The position numbers and the translations under genes are program-made. From Curtobacterium sp. MCBD17_032 (GTDB taxonomy: Bacteria > Actinomycetota > Actinomycetes > Actinomycetales > Microbacteriaceae): DNA of 64,000 bases. The notes under the pieces are model-generated. The model worked only from the letters and a program-made list of their open reading frames with translations. It did not search any database and was not told the origin of the DNA. Below are positions 31,231 to 39,513 of this stretch, one piece after another. The stretch lies in the NCBI RefSeq assembly GCF_003234855.1, contig NZ_QKTO01000008.1:46365-110364 (forward strand), read 5' to 3'. Positions within the stretch are counted from its first letter, which is position 1; the number at the start of each line of letters is the position of its first letter.

Positions 31231-33779
31231 CCTCCGCACCGGCCGCCGCGGGACCCGTGTCCGGCACCGCGGTGCCGGCCGCACGGATCACCTTCCGCGA
31301 CTGGGGCTGGCGGTACGCGTCCCGTGAACGGTGGGCCGTCCGCGGAGTGGACCTGACCGTCGAGCCCGGCGAACGCGTCGCGGTCGTCGGCCCGTCCGGC
31401 GCCGGCAAGTCGACGCTGCTCCGGGCCGTCGCGGCCGTGCTGCCCGACGAACCCGACCCCGACGACGACACCGCCGCCGCGGTCCAGGGCGAGGTGCTCG
31501 TCGACGGTGTGACGCCCGGGAGCGCCCGCGGCCGGGTCGGCCTGGTCATGCAGGACCCCGAGGCGCACACCGTGATGTCCCGGGTCGGGGACGACGTGGC
31601 CTTCGGATGCGAGAACACCGGGGTGCCGCCGGAGGAGATCTGGCCGCGGGTCCGCGCCGCGCTCGACGTCGTCGGGCTCGACCTCCCGCTCGACCGGTCC
31701 ACCGCGGCGATGTCCGGCGGGCAGCGGCAGCGGCTGGCGCTCGCCGGGGTGCTCGCGATGCGCCCGGGGGCCCTCGTGCTCGACGAGCCGTGCGCGAACC
31801 TCGACCCGGACGGGGTCGCGCAGGTGCACGACGCCGTCCGCGCCGTCCTCGACGAGACCGGCGCCACGCTCCTGGTCGTTGAACACCGCATCGGCACCTG
31901 GCTCGACCTGGTCGACCGCCTCGTGCTGCTCGAACCCGCCGGCGGCGTCGTGGCGGACGGGCCCCCGGCCGAGGTGCTCGCCGCCCACGGACCGGCGCTC
32001 ACCGGGGCCGGCGTCTGGGTACCGGGCAGCGAGCCCGCACCCGGCTCCGCACGACGCGGTGCGACCGAGGACCGCACCGCGGACCGGCCGGGAGGCCCGG
32101 ATCGCCTCGTCGCGTCGGCCCTCGGCACGGCGCGGGGCCGGGGACCGCGCATCGGCAGCGGGATCGACCTCAGCGTGCGTGCCGGGCGGGTCGTCGCCAT
32201 CACCGGACCGAACGGCGTCGGCAAGTCGACGCTCGGACTCACCCTGGGCGGGCTCCTCCGACCCGCCGCCGGCTCGGTGCACGCGACCGCGGAACTGCGG
32301 GGCGACGCGGCCGAGGACCCGTCGGCATGGTCCAGCCGCGAGCTCGCCGCCCGGATCGGCACCGTCTTCCAGGACCCGGAGCACCAGTTCATCGCCACGA
32401 CCGTCCGCGAGGAGCTCGCCGCCGGTCCGCGTGCCGTCGGCCTGTCGGACGTCGACGCCCGGGTCGACCGGGTGCTCGCCGATTTCGACCTGGCACGTCT
32501 CGCCGACCAGCACCCGTTCTCCCTGTCCGGAGGGGAACAGCGCCGCCTCGCGATCGGGGCCGTGATCGCCGCCGAGCCGCCCGTGCTCGTGCTCGACGAA
32601 CCGACCTCGGGGCAGGACCGGGCGACGTGGCAGGCCGTGGTCGACCGGCTCGGTGAACTGGCCGACGGTGGGACCGCGGTCGTCGCCGTGACCCACGACC
32701 GTGACCTCGTCCGGGCGCTCGACGCGGACGAGGTCGTCCTCGGGCCCGACGGCGTGCACGCTGCGGTGGCGGACGAGCGCGACCGACCGCGCCACGTGGC
32801 GCCGACCGTGCCGGCCGCGCCGGCCGGTTCGGCCGCGACCGGTTCGACCGTGACGGGTTCGGCCGCGACCGGTTCGACGGTGACGGGTTCGGCCGCCCGG
32901 ACTGACGCGGCCGCGTCGGCCGCGTCGACGCGCTCGATGGATGCGCGCAGCAGCACGAGCCACGAGCGCCCCATTGCGACGACCGCCGGGGCCGCGGCCG
33001 GTACGCCGGGGTGGGCCGAGCCTCCCGTCCGGCCCTGCGGCATCCGCGGTGTGCAGCCGGTTGCGTCGCTGCTCGGCGTCCTGGCGCTCGGCCTGTGCCT
33101 CGTGCTCAGCCTGGACGTCGTCTCGGCCGCGGTCGCCCTCACCCTCGAGGTGCTGCTGCTCCCACTCCTGCGGATCCCGCCGCGGACGCTGCTGCTGCGC
33201 ACGGCGCCGCTGCTCGCGGCCGTGCCGCTGACGGCCGTGAGCATCGCCCTGTACGGCCGGCCGTCCGGCCGCGAGTGGTTCGACCTCGGCTTCGCGCACG
33301 TGACCGACGGATCGCTGACCCTCGCCCTGGCGACCGCGCTGCGCGTGCTCGCGGTGGGGCTGCCGGCGATCGCGCTGTTCGTGCGGGTGGACCCGACCGA
33401 CCTGGCCGACGGGCTCGCGCAGCTGCTCCGGTTGCCCGCGCGGTTCGTGCTCGGCGCCCTCGCGGCGATCCGGATGACGACCCTGCTCGGCGACGACTGG
33501 CGGCAGCTCGGCAACGCACGGCGAGCCCGGGGCGTGGCCGACACCGGTCGGCTCCGGCGGGGCGCGTCGATGGCGTTCGCGCTCCTCGTGCTGGCGCTCC
33601 GGCGGGCGACGACGCTCGCGGTCGCGATGGAGTCGCGGGGCTTCGGCGCTCCCGGACGACGGACGTGGGCGCGGAGCGTCCGGTTCGCGGGACCGGAGTG
33701 GGCGATGGTCGCGGTGCTCGTCGGCATCGGCGCGGTCGCGGTCGCCGTGGCCGTGGCGGCGGGGACGTGGCGTGGCTGA
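31227..33779 (+). CDS. Fused ECF energising module: two ATPase domains plus EcfT membrane subunit
   Basis: 850 aa from GTG 31227 (GTGA overlap). The first ATPase has Walker A GPSGAGKST (residues about 55-63), signature MSGGQRQRLALAGVL and Walker B LVLDEPCANLDPDG. The second has GPNGVGKST (about 325), LSGGEQRRLAIGAV and LVLDEPTSGQD. Then comes an Ala/Thr/Ser/Gly linker of about 80 residues with a repeated GSAATGSTVT word (30-bp DNA repeat near 32827-32890). From about 610 to the end is an EcfT-like permease (membrane segments and the coupling Ala-Arg-Gly region QLGNARRARGVADTGRL). In Bacillus these parts are separate YkoD and YkoC proteins. Confidence 0.92.
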   Translation: MTSAPAAAGPVSGTAVPAARITFRDWGWRYASRERWAVRGVDLTVEPGERVAVVGPSGAGKSTLLRAVAAVLPDEPDPDDDTAAAVQGEVLVDGVTPGSARGRVGLVMQDPEAHTVMSRVGDDVAFGCENTGVPPEEIWPRVRAALDVVGLDLPLDRSTAAMSGGQRQRLALAGVLAMRPGALVLDEPCANLDPDGVAQVHDAVRAVLDETGATLLVVEHRIGTWLDLVDRLVLLEPAGGVVADGPPAEVLAAHGPALTGAGVWVPGSEPAPGSARRGATEDRTADRPGGPDRLVASALGTARGRGPRIGSGIDLSVRAGRVVAITGPNGVGKSTLGLTLGGLLRPAAGSVHATAELRGDAAEDPSAWSSRELAARIGTVFQDPEHQFIATTVREELAAGPRAVGLSDVDARVDRVLADFDLARLADQHPFSLSGGEQRRLAIGAVIAAEPPVLVLDEPTSGQDRATWQAVVDRLGELADGGTAVVAVTHDRDLVRALDADEVVLGPDGVHAAVADERDRPRHVAPTVPAAPAGSAATGSTVTGSAATGSTVTGSAARTDAAASAASTRSMDARSSTSHERPIATTAGAAAGTPGWAEPPVRPCGIRGVQPVASLLGVLALGLCLVLSLDVVSAAVALTLEVLLLPLLRIPPRTLLLRTAPLLAAVPLTAVSIALYGRPSGREWFDLGFAHVTDGSLTLALATALRVLAVGLPAIALFVRVDPTDLADGLAQLLRLPARFVLGALAAIRMTTLLGDDWRQLGNARRARGVADTGRLRRGASMAFALLVLALRRATTLAVAMESRGFGAPGRRTWARSVRFAGPEWAMVAVLVGIGAVAVAVAVAAGTWRG

Positions 33780-34383
33780 GGAACGGGCCGGGAGCGGGGC
33801 CGACGTCGAGAGCGGAGCCGGCGTCGGGAGCGGGGCCGGCGTCGGGAACGTCGGGGGCGTCGTGGACGAGGTCGTGGCGCGCGTCCGCGCTGCCGGCGAG
33901 TCCGGTGTCGGTGTGCAGGGGAGGGTCGTGGTGCTCGTCGACGGGCGGTCCGGGACGGGCAAGACCACGCTCGGGAACGCCCTCGCGGCCGCGCTCGGCG
34001 CGCAGGTGGTGCACCTCGACGACGTCTACCCCGGGTGGGACGGCCTCCGCGCCGCCGCTGACGTCGTCGTGTCGGACGTGCTCGGTGCGGCATCCGGGTA
34101 CCGCTCGTGGGACTGGGAGGCGGACCGGCCGGCCGCGTGGCGGTCGGTCGACCCCGATGCAGCACTCGTCATCGAGGGGTGCGGGGCGCTCTCGCGTGCC
34201 TCGGCTCGGTCGGCCACCGTGCGGGTGTGGCTCGAGGCCGACGACGCCGTGCGGTGGGACCGGGCGATCGGCCGCGACGGACCGACCTTCGAACGGGAGT
34301 GGGCACGGTGGGCCGCCCAGGAGGACGCGTTCATCCGCGCCGAGCAGCCGGCAGGGCTCGCGGACGTCGTGGTGCGGACCTGA
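33772..34383 (+). CDS. P-loop nucleoside-kinase-like ATP-binding protein
   Basis: 203 aa, GTG start overlapping the end of the ECF fusion gene by 8 nt. Residues 10-28 are a Gly/Ala/Val low-complexity run (GSGAGVG repeats). Walker A is VDGRSGTGKTTLGNALAAAL, followed by VVHLDDVYPGWDGL, resembling the uridine-kinase and cytidylate-kinase group; ALVIEGCGALSR and the basic lid (RWDRAIGRDG) complete it. Substrate unknown; a thiamine-related kinase is possible from context but unsupported. Confidence 0.85.
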   Translation: MAEERAGSGADVESGAGVGSGAGVGNVGGVVDEVVARVRAAGESGVGVQGRVVVLVDGRSGTGKTTLGNALAAALGAQVVHLDDVYPGWDGLRAAADVVVSDVLGAASGYRSWDWEADRPAAWRSVDPDAALVIEGCGALSRASARSATVRVWLEADDAVRWDRAIGRDGPTFEREWARWAAQEDAFIRAEQPAGLADVVVRT

Positions 34384-34405
34384 CGAGGGACCGCGCCACC
34401 CCGGT

Positions 34406-34750
34406 CTAGGCCCAGCCGAGTTCGTGCAGCCGCTCGTCGTCGATGCCGTGGAAGTGGCCGATCTCGTGCACGAGCGTGGTGTGCACCTCGTCCTTGAGCT
34501 CGTCGAGGTTGTCGCACTCCGCCAGGTGCTGCTTCCGGAAGACCACGATCCGGTCGGGCAGCTCACCGAAACCGTACTGCCCGCGCTCGGTCGCGGCGAC
34601 ACCGTCGTACACGCCGAACAGGTCCGAGCCGTCCTCGGGCTCGTCCTCGACGACGAACACGACGTTGTCCAGGCCGTCGACCATCTCGTCCGGGAGCTGG
34701 TCGAGTTCGTCGGTCACGAGCTGCTCGAAGTCCTCGAGCGACATCTCCAT
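34406..34750 (-). CDS. Minimal zinc metallopeptidase family protein
   Basis: 114 aa with the zinc motif HEIGHFHGIDD (HExxH plus a downstream Asp) at its C-terminus, and the family patterns MSLEDFEQLVTDELDQLPDE and DRIVVFRK. This small family (DUF1025/minimal metalloprotease) is common next to translation or RNase genes in actinobacteria. Start ATG 34750 chosen from family length; ATG 34744 is possible. No ribosome binding site. It converges on the P-loop kinase gene. Confidence 0.88.
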   Translation of the reverse strand: MEMSLEDFEQLVTDELDQLPDEMVDGLDNVVFVVEDEPEDGSDLFGVYDGVAATERGQYGFGELPDRIVVFRKQHLAECDNLDELKDEVHTTLVHEIGHFHGIDDERLHELGWA

Positions 34751-34799
34751 CACGGGGGCGATCGTGGCACACGTGTCCGGGGGAGAGCTGGTCACATAC

Positions 34800-34832
34800 C
34801 GAAGGCCCCCGTCCGGGAGACGGGGGCCTTCG
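34800..34832 (-). terminator. Terminator downstream of tRNA-His
   Basis: 14-bp perfect stem (CGAAGGCCCCCGTC and its complement) with a 5-nt loop, 33 nt beyond the 3' end of the tRNA in its direction of transcription. Confidence 0.75.
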
Positions 34833-34864
34833 TGTCGCCGGTGCTCAGGGAGCACGGGCGGAGC

Positions 34865-34941
34865 TGGGGTGAGTAACGGGGCTTGAACCCGCGACCTCCT
34901 GGACCACAACCAGGCGCTCTACCAGCTGAGCTATACCCACC
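34865..34941 (-). tRNA. tRNA-His (anticodon GTG)
   Basis: Read on the minus strand: acceptor GTGGGTA pairs with TACTCAC, D-arm AGCTCAGCTGGTAGAGC, anticodon arm CTGGT-TGTGGTC-CAG with GTG, and T-arm GCGGGTTCAAGCCCCGT. The extra 5' G typical of tRNA-His is at 34941, the discriminator is C, and CCA is encoded (34865-34867). Confidence 0.96.
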
Positions 34942-35013
34942 ATGTGTCGGTCCGGCGAGCCGGAGCAACCACTCGATTGTAGTACATCCGAGCGCCTGCC
35001 CGGACCACGATCG

Positions 35014-35664
35014 CTACTCGGCGGGTGCCGGGGTCGGCTGCGGGGTCAGGCGCGGCTCCCACTTCGCCACGACCTCGGCCGCGATGGCCTTCACGTCGTC
35101 GCTCGCCGGCCCGGGCTCCGGCGTGAAGCCAGCGCGGCGGTAGTACTCGAGCTCGCGGATCGACTCGAGGATGTCGGCGAGGGCGCGGTGCCCGCCGTGC
35201 TTCGCCGGCGAGTTGAAGTACACGCGCGGGAACCAGCGACGGCAGAGCTCCTTGATGCTCGACACGTCCACGCTCCGGTAGTGCAGGTGGCCGTCGACGC
35301 GGGGCATGTACTTCGCCAGGAACGCCCGGTCGGTGCCGATCGTGTTCCCGGCCAGGGGCGCGGTGCCCTCGGCGGGGACGTGGGCGAGGATGTACTCGAG
35401 CACCTGGTACTCGGCGTCCGCCAGGGACACCCCGTCCGGGATCTCCTCGATCAGGCCCGACGTGGTGTGCATGTTCGTCACGAACTCGTTCATGTTGTCG
35501 AGGGCCGACTGGTCCGGCTTGATGACGATGTCGAACCCGGGGTGCACCGGGTTGAGGTCGAAGTCGGTGACGACGACCGCGACCTCGACGAGCTCGTCGA
35601 CCGCGACGTCGAGTCCCGTCATCTCACAGTCGATCCAGACGAGACGGTCATTCCCTGCAGACAT
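35014..35664 (-). CDS. orn: Oligoribonuclease
   Basis: 3'-5' exoribonuclease that clears 2-5 nt RNA fragments and pGpG. 216 aa. The DEDDh residues are visible: [12 protein letters not shown] (Asp, Glu), [16 protein letters not shown] (Asp) and [11 protein letters not shown] (His, Asp). The C-terminus has an actinobacterial extension rich in Pro/Thr/Ala. The start lies 6 nt after a TAGGAT hexamer, which suggests a leaderless mRNA. Confidence 0.96.
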   Translation of the reverse strand: MSAGNDRLVWIDCEMTGLDVAVDELVEVAVVVTDFDLNPVHPGFDIVIKPDQSALDNMNEFVTNMHTTSGLIEEIPDGVSLADAEYQVLEYILAHVPAEGTAPLAGNTIGTDRAFLAKYMPRVDGHLHYRSVDVSSIKELCRRWFPRVYFNSPAKHGGHRALADILESIRELEYYRRAGFTPEPGPASDDVKAIAAEVVAKWEPRLTPQPTPAPAE

Positions 35665-35670
35665 GCCCCG

Positions 35671-35676
35671 ATCCTA
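35671..35676 (-). promoter_or_regulatory. -10 element of orn
   Basis: TAGGAT on the minus strand, 6 nt before ATG 35664. Confidence 0.5.
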
Positions 35677-35699
35677 CTTCCGCGCTCCGACGCCCATCG

Positions 35700-36941
35700 C
35701 TACGCCATCTCGCCGGCCGAGACCGCCTCGGCCTCGACGAGCTCGGGTTCGGCCCCGTCGTCCACGCGGCGCAGCACCGTCGTGGTGAGCACGACGACCA
35801 GGAACGCGATCGCGACGGACACGCCCGCGAAGACGTACGCGGCACTCGGCGAGTAGGCGTCGGCGAGCAGCGTCGCGACGGGCGGAGCGATCGCGCCGCC
35901 GATGAAGCGGACCGCGGAGTAGGCGCTGGACGCGACGGAGCGGGGCAGGTCGGTCGCCTCCATGACGCACTCGGTCAGCACGGTGTTGAGGACACCGAGG
36001 ACGAGCCCGCCGATCACGACGCAGACGATGAGCCCGGCCTGCGAGCGCACGACGACGGCCGCGGCGAACAGGTCGAGGGCGAGCAGCGGCAGCGCGAGCT
36101 TGAGGACGCTCGTGCGGCGCATCCGGGCGGTGAGCATCGGGGCGACCCAGACCGAGGTGATCGCGAGACCGACACCCCAGCCGAAGAACGTGAACCCGAT
36201 GCCGAGCGCCCCGAACCCGAGGGGGAACGGCGTGTAGGCGAGCAGCACGAAGAAGCCGATGTTGTAGAACAGCGCGGTCGCGGCGAGGGCTGCGAGGGCG
36301 GGACGGCCGAGGGCACGGAACGGGGCGGAGAGCTTCGTGGGGGTCGGCTTCTCGAGCATGCCGGGCTTCAGCAGCACGAGGATGGCGATGAACGCGACCG
36401 CCATGAGCGTGGTCACGCCGAAGAACGGCCCACGCCAGCTGACCGACCCGAGCAGTCCGCCGACGAGCGGGCCGACCGCGATGCCGAGCCCGAGTGCGGC
36501 CTCGTACAGGATGATCGCGGAGGCTGTCCCGCCGGCAGCGGCGCCGACGATCGTCGCGAGCGCGGTGGAGATGAACAGCGCGTTGCCGAGGCCCCATCCG
36601 GCGCGGAACCCGATGATCGTCCAGACGTCGTTCGACACGGCGGCGAGCACCGAGAAGAGTACGATGAGCGCGAGCCCGGTCATCAGGGTCTTCTTCGCCC
36701 CGATCCGGCTCGACACCCAGCTGGTGAAGAACATGGCGACGCCGGTGACGGCGAGGTAGCTCGTGAAGAGCAGCTCGGTCTGCGCGGGGGTGGCGCGCAG
36801 GGACTCGGCGATCGCGGGGAGGATCGGGTCGACGAGACCGATGCCCATGAACGCGACCACGCACGCGAAGGCGATGGCCCACACGGCCGAGGACTGCTTG
36901 AGGATGGAGCCGGACTGCCCGGCGGGTGCGTGGGCGTTCAC
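35700..36941 (-). CDS. MFS transporter (drug exporter-like)
   Basis: 413-aa permease with twelve predicted membrane helices, from SAVWAIAFACVVAFMGIGLVD to AYVFAGVSVAIAFLVVVLTT. The DPILPAIAESL segment of helix 1 and the loop motif SRIGAKKTLMTG (motif A) are typical of the DHA1/DHA2 drug-export groups. GTG start overlaps the stop of the MarR regulator by 4 nt, so the pair is one operon. The substrate is unknown. Confidence 0.92.
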   Translation of the reverse strand: MNAHAPAGQSGSILKQSSAVWAIAFACVVAFMGIGLVDPILPAIAESLRATPAQTELLFTSYLAVTGVAMFFTSWVSSRIGAKKTLMTGLALIVLFSVLAAVSNDVWTIIGFRAGWGLGNALFISTALATIVGAAAGGTASAIILYEAALGLGIAVGPLVGGLLGSVSWRGPFFGVTTLMAVAFIAILVLLKPGMLEKPTPTKLSAPFRALGRPALAALAATALFYNIGFFVLLAYTPFPLGFGALGIGFTFFGWGVGLAITSVWVAPMLTARMRRTSVLKLALPLLALDLFAAAVVVRSQAGLIVCVVIGGLVLGVLNTVLTECVMEATDLPRSVASSAYSAVRFIGGAIAPPVATLLADAYSPSAAYVFAGVSVAIAFLVVVLTTTVLRRVDDGAEPELVEAEAVSAGEMA

Positions 36942-37372
36942 GCGGTGGTCTCCGTTCTGGCCCTCGCTGCGATGAGGGCCGATGCGTCGTGCAGGGTGTG
37001 CCAGTCGTCGTCGCTCAGGTCCTCGAAGAGGGGGCCGACGGTGCTGGTGAGGGCGGCTCGCCAGGCGACCAGTCGCTCGCGACCGGCGTCGGTGATCGCG
37101 ATGAGCTGGCTGCGGGAGTCGTCGGGGTCGACGGTCCGTGCGACCAGACCGTCGGCGGTCATGCCGGCGACCAGGCGGGTCATGGTCGGTTGGGACACCC
37201 GCGACGCCGTGGCGAGTTCGCCGAGCCGGAGGGACTCCTCGGTCTCGAGGATGCCGAGGGTCCGCCAGACGGCGGCGGAGGTGGTGTGCCCCGTGGCCTG
37301 GAGTGCGGACCGGATGAGCCGGTTGACCGAGACGAGGAGCGTCTCGATCGTCTGCTCCCGATTTGGTTCCAC
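36938..37372 (-). CDS. MarR family transcriptional regulator
   Basis: 144-aa winged-helix repressor: LRLGELATASRVSQPTMTRLVAGM is the helix-turn-helix, DPDDSRSQLIAITDAGRERL the wing. GTG start, 8 nt after a TATACA hexamer. It is the first gene of the operon with the MFS exporter. A perfect ATAGC-N3-GCTAT repeat next to the hexamer is a likely autoregulatory operator, released by an unknown compound that the exporter removes. Confidence 0.92.
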   Translation of the reverse strand: MEPNREQTIETLLVSVNRLIRSALQATGHTTSAAVWRTLGILETEESLRLGELATASRVSQPTMTRLVAGMTADGLVARTVDPDDSRSQLIAITDAGRERLVAWRAALTSTVGPLFEDLSDDDWHTLHDASALIAARARTETTA

Positions 37373-37380
37373 TCCGGAAC

Positions 37381-37396
37381 TGTATAGCAGAGCTAT
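37381..37396. promoter_or_regulatory. MarR operator overlapping the regulator's own promoter
   Basis: ATAGC-AGA-GCTAT (37384-37396) is a perfect inverted repeat, directly beside and overlapping the minus-strand -10 hexamer TATACA (37381-37386). This is the normal layout for a self-repressing MarR gene. Confidence 0.6.
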
Positions 37397-37461
37397 GGAA
37401 ACGGCAAGGACGCCCGTGCTGCGCTGGACCGCGCGACGTCCGGCCCTGGTAGAAGGGAGGC

Positions 37462-37752
37462 ATGAGCGACATCACGATCCACGAGGGCGACGAGTTCACC
37501 GCCATCTTCCACGGGGGCCCGTTCGACGGGACCACGGACACCCGCACGGCCACGAGCGACGCGCTGGACGACGAGGTGACGGTGTTCGCGGACGTCGAGG
37601 GCCTCCAGACCGCCTTCACCTACAAGTCCACCGGCTCGCGCCAGGTGCTCGACCAGGTCTCGGTCGACTACACCTTCGCGCCCGACGAGTCCGACCCGGT
37701 CGACGACCTGCAGGACCGCGGCGACCGCAGCGGCGAGTTCGACCGCGAGTAG
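37462..37752 (+). CDS. Small acidic hypothetical protein
   Basis: 96 aa with a strong Shine-Dalgarno (GAAGGGAGG) 1-9 nt before ATG 37462. The sequence is acidic with alternating strands (EFTAIFHGGPFDGTTD, AFTYKSTGSRQVLDQVSVDYTFAP). No signal, helix or motif recognised. Probably a small cytoplasmic beta protein conserved in relatives. It is followed by a clear terminator. Confidence 0.75.
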   Translation: MSDITIHEGDEFTAIFHGGPFDGTTDTRTATSDALDDEVTVFADVEGLQTAFTYKSTGSRQVLDQVSVDYTFAPDESDPVDDLQDRGDRSGEFDRE

Positions 37753-37763
37753 CACGCACGTCC

Positions 37764-37792
37764 GGCCCCGGTCGTCCCTGACGACCGGGGCC
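37764..37792 (+). terminator. Terminator of the small acidic protein gene
   Basis: 12-bp perfect stem (GGCCCCGGTCGT and complement) with a 5-nt loop; flanking bases (GCACGC/GCGTGC) can extend it. Confidence 0.75.
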
Positions 37793-37896
37793 GCGTGCTG
37801 CCCGGGCCGATGCCGAGCCGATGTCGGGCCGACGTCGGGTCGCCGCTCGGTCACCGATCGGGAGTACACCGCCGCCGGCGTGCGTTGGAGGAAGAC

Positions 37897-38160
37897 ATGC
37901 AGGTCGATCTCTGGACGTCCGCGTTCTGTGCGCCGTGTGCCGCCGCGCGCCGCGTCGTCGGTGACGCGGCCCGACTCGTGCCGGGACTCGCCGTCACCGA
38001 ACGGGACGCCGCCGCCGAACCCGACGTCGTCGAGGAGCTCGGCATCCGCTCGACGCCCACCGTGGTCGTCCGACGGGACGACGGCACCGAGGTCTTCCGG
38101 TCAGCGGGCGTCCCGACCCGCGACCAGTTCCTCGTCGCGGTCGCGAAGGCGCTGGACTGA
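37897..38160 (+). CDS. Small thioredoxin/glutaredoxin-like protein
   Basis: 87 aa, ATG 37897 with GGAGGAAG upstream. Redox motif FCAPC follows the first strand (MQVDLWTSAFCAPC), then VTERDAAAEPDVVEELGIRSTPTVVV with the cis-Pro of the thioredoxin fold. Likely a cytoplasmic disulfide reductase or mycoredoxin-like protein. Its last 60 nt overlap the 3' end of the DUF6716 gene on the other strand. Confidence 0.88.
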   Translation: MQVDLWTSAFCAPCAAARRVVGDAARLVPGLAVTERDAAAEPDVVEELGIRSTPTVVVRRDDGTEVFRSAGVPTRDQFLVAVAKALD

Positions 38161-39513
38161 CACCGACCGAGCGGCGGTGCCGACCGGCTCCGGCGGGTGC
38201 CGCAGCGCCCGCAGCACTCGGCGTCGGAGTCGCTTGACCGCACGGATCGGTGTCCCGATCGACGCCGCCACGAGGCCGAGGACGGTCCGGTCGTGGTCGC
38301 CCAGTGCGTTCCGCCGCTCCCATGCCCGACGCAGTACCCCACCGCGACTGCGCCGTGCGGCGGGACGGTCGACCAGGGCTCCGGCGTCCCGCAGCGCCAT
38401 CAACGCCTCGGTGCGGGCAGCCCAGTCGTCGTCCTGCGGCGCGTGGAAGTAGTTGTCCGTCATCCACTCGGGCCGCACCCTGCCGAAGCGCCCGTGGAGG
38501 AGGTCGTCCGCGTTCCCCTCGAGTCCGCTGTCCACGAAGACCTCGTTGATGAGCGCGCGCGACGTGCCGAAGTCCGTCAGGGTCAGCGCGGGCACGCCCC
38601 GGGCCGCCGCCTCGAGCACGGCGGTGGAACTGATCGTCACGAGTGCCACGGCCCGGTCGAGGTGGGCCGACATCGGACCGGCCTGCACGACGAGGTTCGG
38701 CGGGGCGTCCCCGGGCACGAGGTCCGCGTACGGGAACGCCTCGCGGTGGGTCTGGTGCTCGCCCGCCGCTGCCCGGGTCTTCACGACGACGCGCCACTCC
38801 GGATGCGCGCGGGCGGTCGCGACGAGCCAGCCCACGACCCGTCGACGCTCGTGTTCCTCCTCCGGCACGCTCGGTTGTGCGGCGAACACGACCGAGTCCC
38901 GGACGACGTCCGTCCGCGCCGTGCTCGACGGCCGGGCGAACGGCAGCGTCGCGAGGGCGAACGACGGCTCGACACCGCCCGCGGCCGACATCGCGGTGTA
39001 CTCGCGGACCTCGCGGTGACTGTGCAGCACGAACAGGTCCGCGCGGGCGCGGAGGAACACGCCCTTCCACTTGGCGGGGAACGAGATGCCCGGCAGGCCG
39101 CTCACCAGCACCGGACGGTGGGCGATCGTCCGGATCACCTGCTCGACGAGCAGCTCCGCCACCGGCCCGATGCAGGACACGAGCACCGCGTCCGGCGGCT
39201 CGGCCAGGAGGCGCGCCACCACCTCGTCCACGCTCAGTGGCTCGGGAGGGGCGAGGTCGATCGGGCCGAGCCGTGCGTCGACGTCGCGGAAGGCCGCCCG
39301 CAGTTGCGCAGGGCTCGCCGACCGCGGCGTCGCCACGGTCAGCAGCTCGAGCGACCAGTGCGGCGGGGCGACCGAGAGCAGGTGTGCGCCCCACTTCGCG
39401 AACGAGTCCGTGTCGACCAAGCCGACCACGCGCCGCTGGCGCGGCCACGGGACGGACGGGAGGCGCGCCTCCCGTCCGTCCCCGGCGTCGCCGTGGTTCC
39501 CCGCAGCGCTCAC
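38101..39513 (-). CDS. DUF6716-type putative glycosyltransferase of the nonulosonic acid locus
   Basis: 470 aa if started at GTG 39513, which overlaps the neuB stop (GTGA). The fold begins at RVVGLVDTDSFAKWGAHLL, so GTG 39429 (442 aa) is a real alternative; it would leave a 32-nt palindrome between neuB and this gene instead of inside it. A glycosyltransferase-like C-terminal half is seen (WRVVVKTRAAAGEHQTH, NLVVQAGPMSAHLDRAVALVTISSTAVLEAAARGVPALTLTDFG), reminiscent of polysialyltransferase-like or capsule transferases. Likely transfers the activated sugar to a cell-wall glycan. Its 3' end overlaps the thioredoxin-like gene by 60 nt. Confidence 0.8.
   Translation of the reverse strand: MSAAGNHGDAGDGREARLPSVPWPRQRRVVGLVDTDSFAKWGAHLLSVAPPHWSLELLTVATPRSASPAQLRAAFRDVDARLGPIDLAPPEPLSVDEVVARLLAEPPDAVLVSCIGPVAELLVEQVIRTIAHRPVLVSGLPGISFPAKWKGVFLRARADLFVLHSHREVREYTAMSAAGGVEPSFALATLPFARPSSTARTDVVRDSVVFAAQPSVPEEEHERRRVVGWLVATARAHPEWRVVVKTRAAAGEHQTHREAFPYADLVPGDAPPNLVVQAGPMSAHLDRAVALVTISSTAVLEAAARGVPALTLTDFGTSRALINEVFVDSGLEGNADDLLHGRFGRVRPEWMTDNYFHAPQDDDWAARTEALMALRDAGALVDRPAARRSRGGVLRRAWERRNALGDHDRTVLGLVAASIGTPIRAVKRLRRRVLRALRHPPEPVGTAARSVSVQRLRDRDEELVAGRDAR
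39450..39481. repeat. Perfect 32-nt palindrome within the 5' end of the DUF6716 frame
   Basis: GGACGGACGGGAGGCG followed directly by its complement. It belongs to the same family as the intergenic hairpins. Here it is either translated (GREARLPSVP) or, if the downstream GTG is used, lies between two cistrons. Confidence 0.75.

Noticed and set aside
36938..37619. MFS frame extended upstream through the MarR gene
   Set aside because: This part is another frame of the MarR gene on the same strand; MarR has clear domain motifs and the GTGA overlap sets the MFS start.
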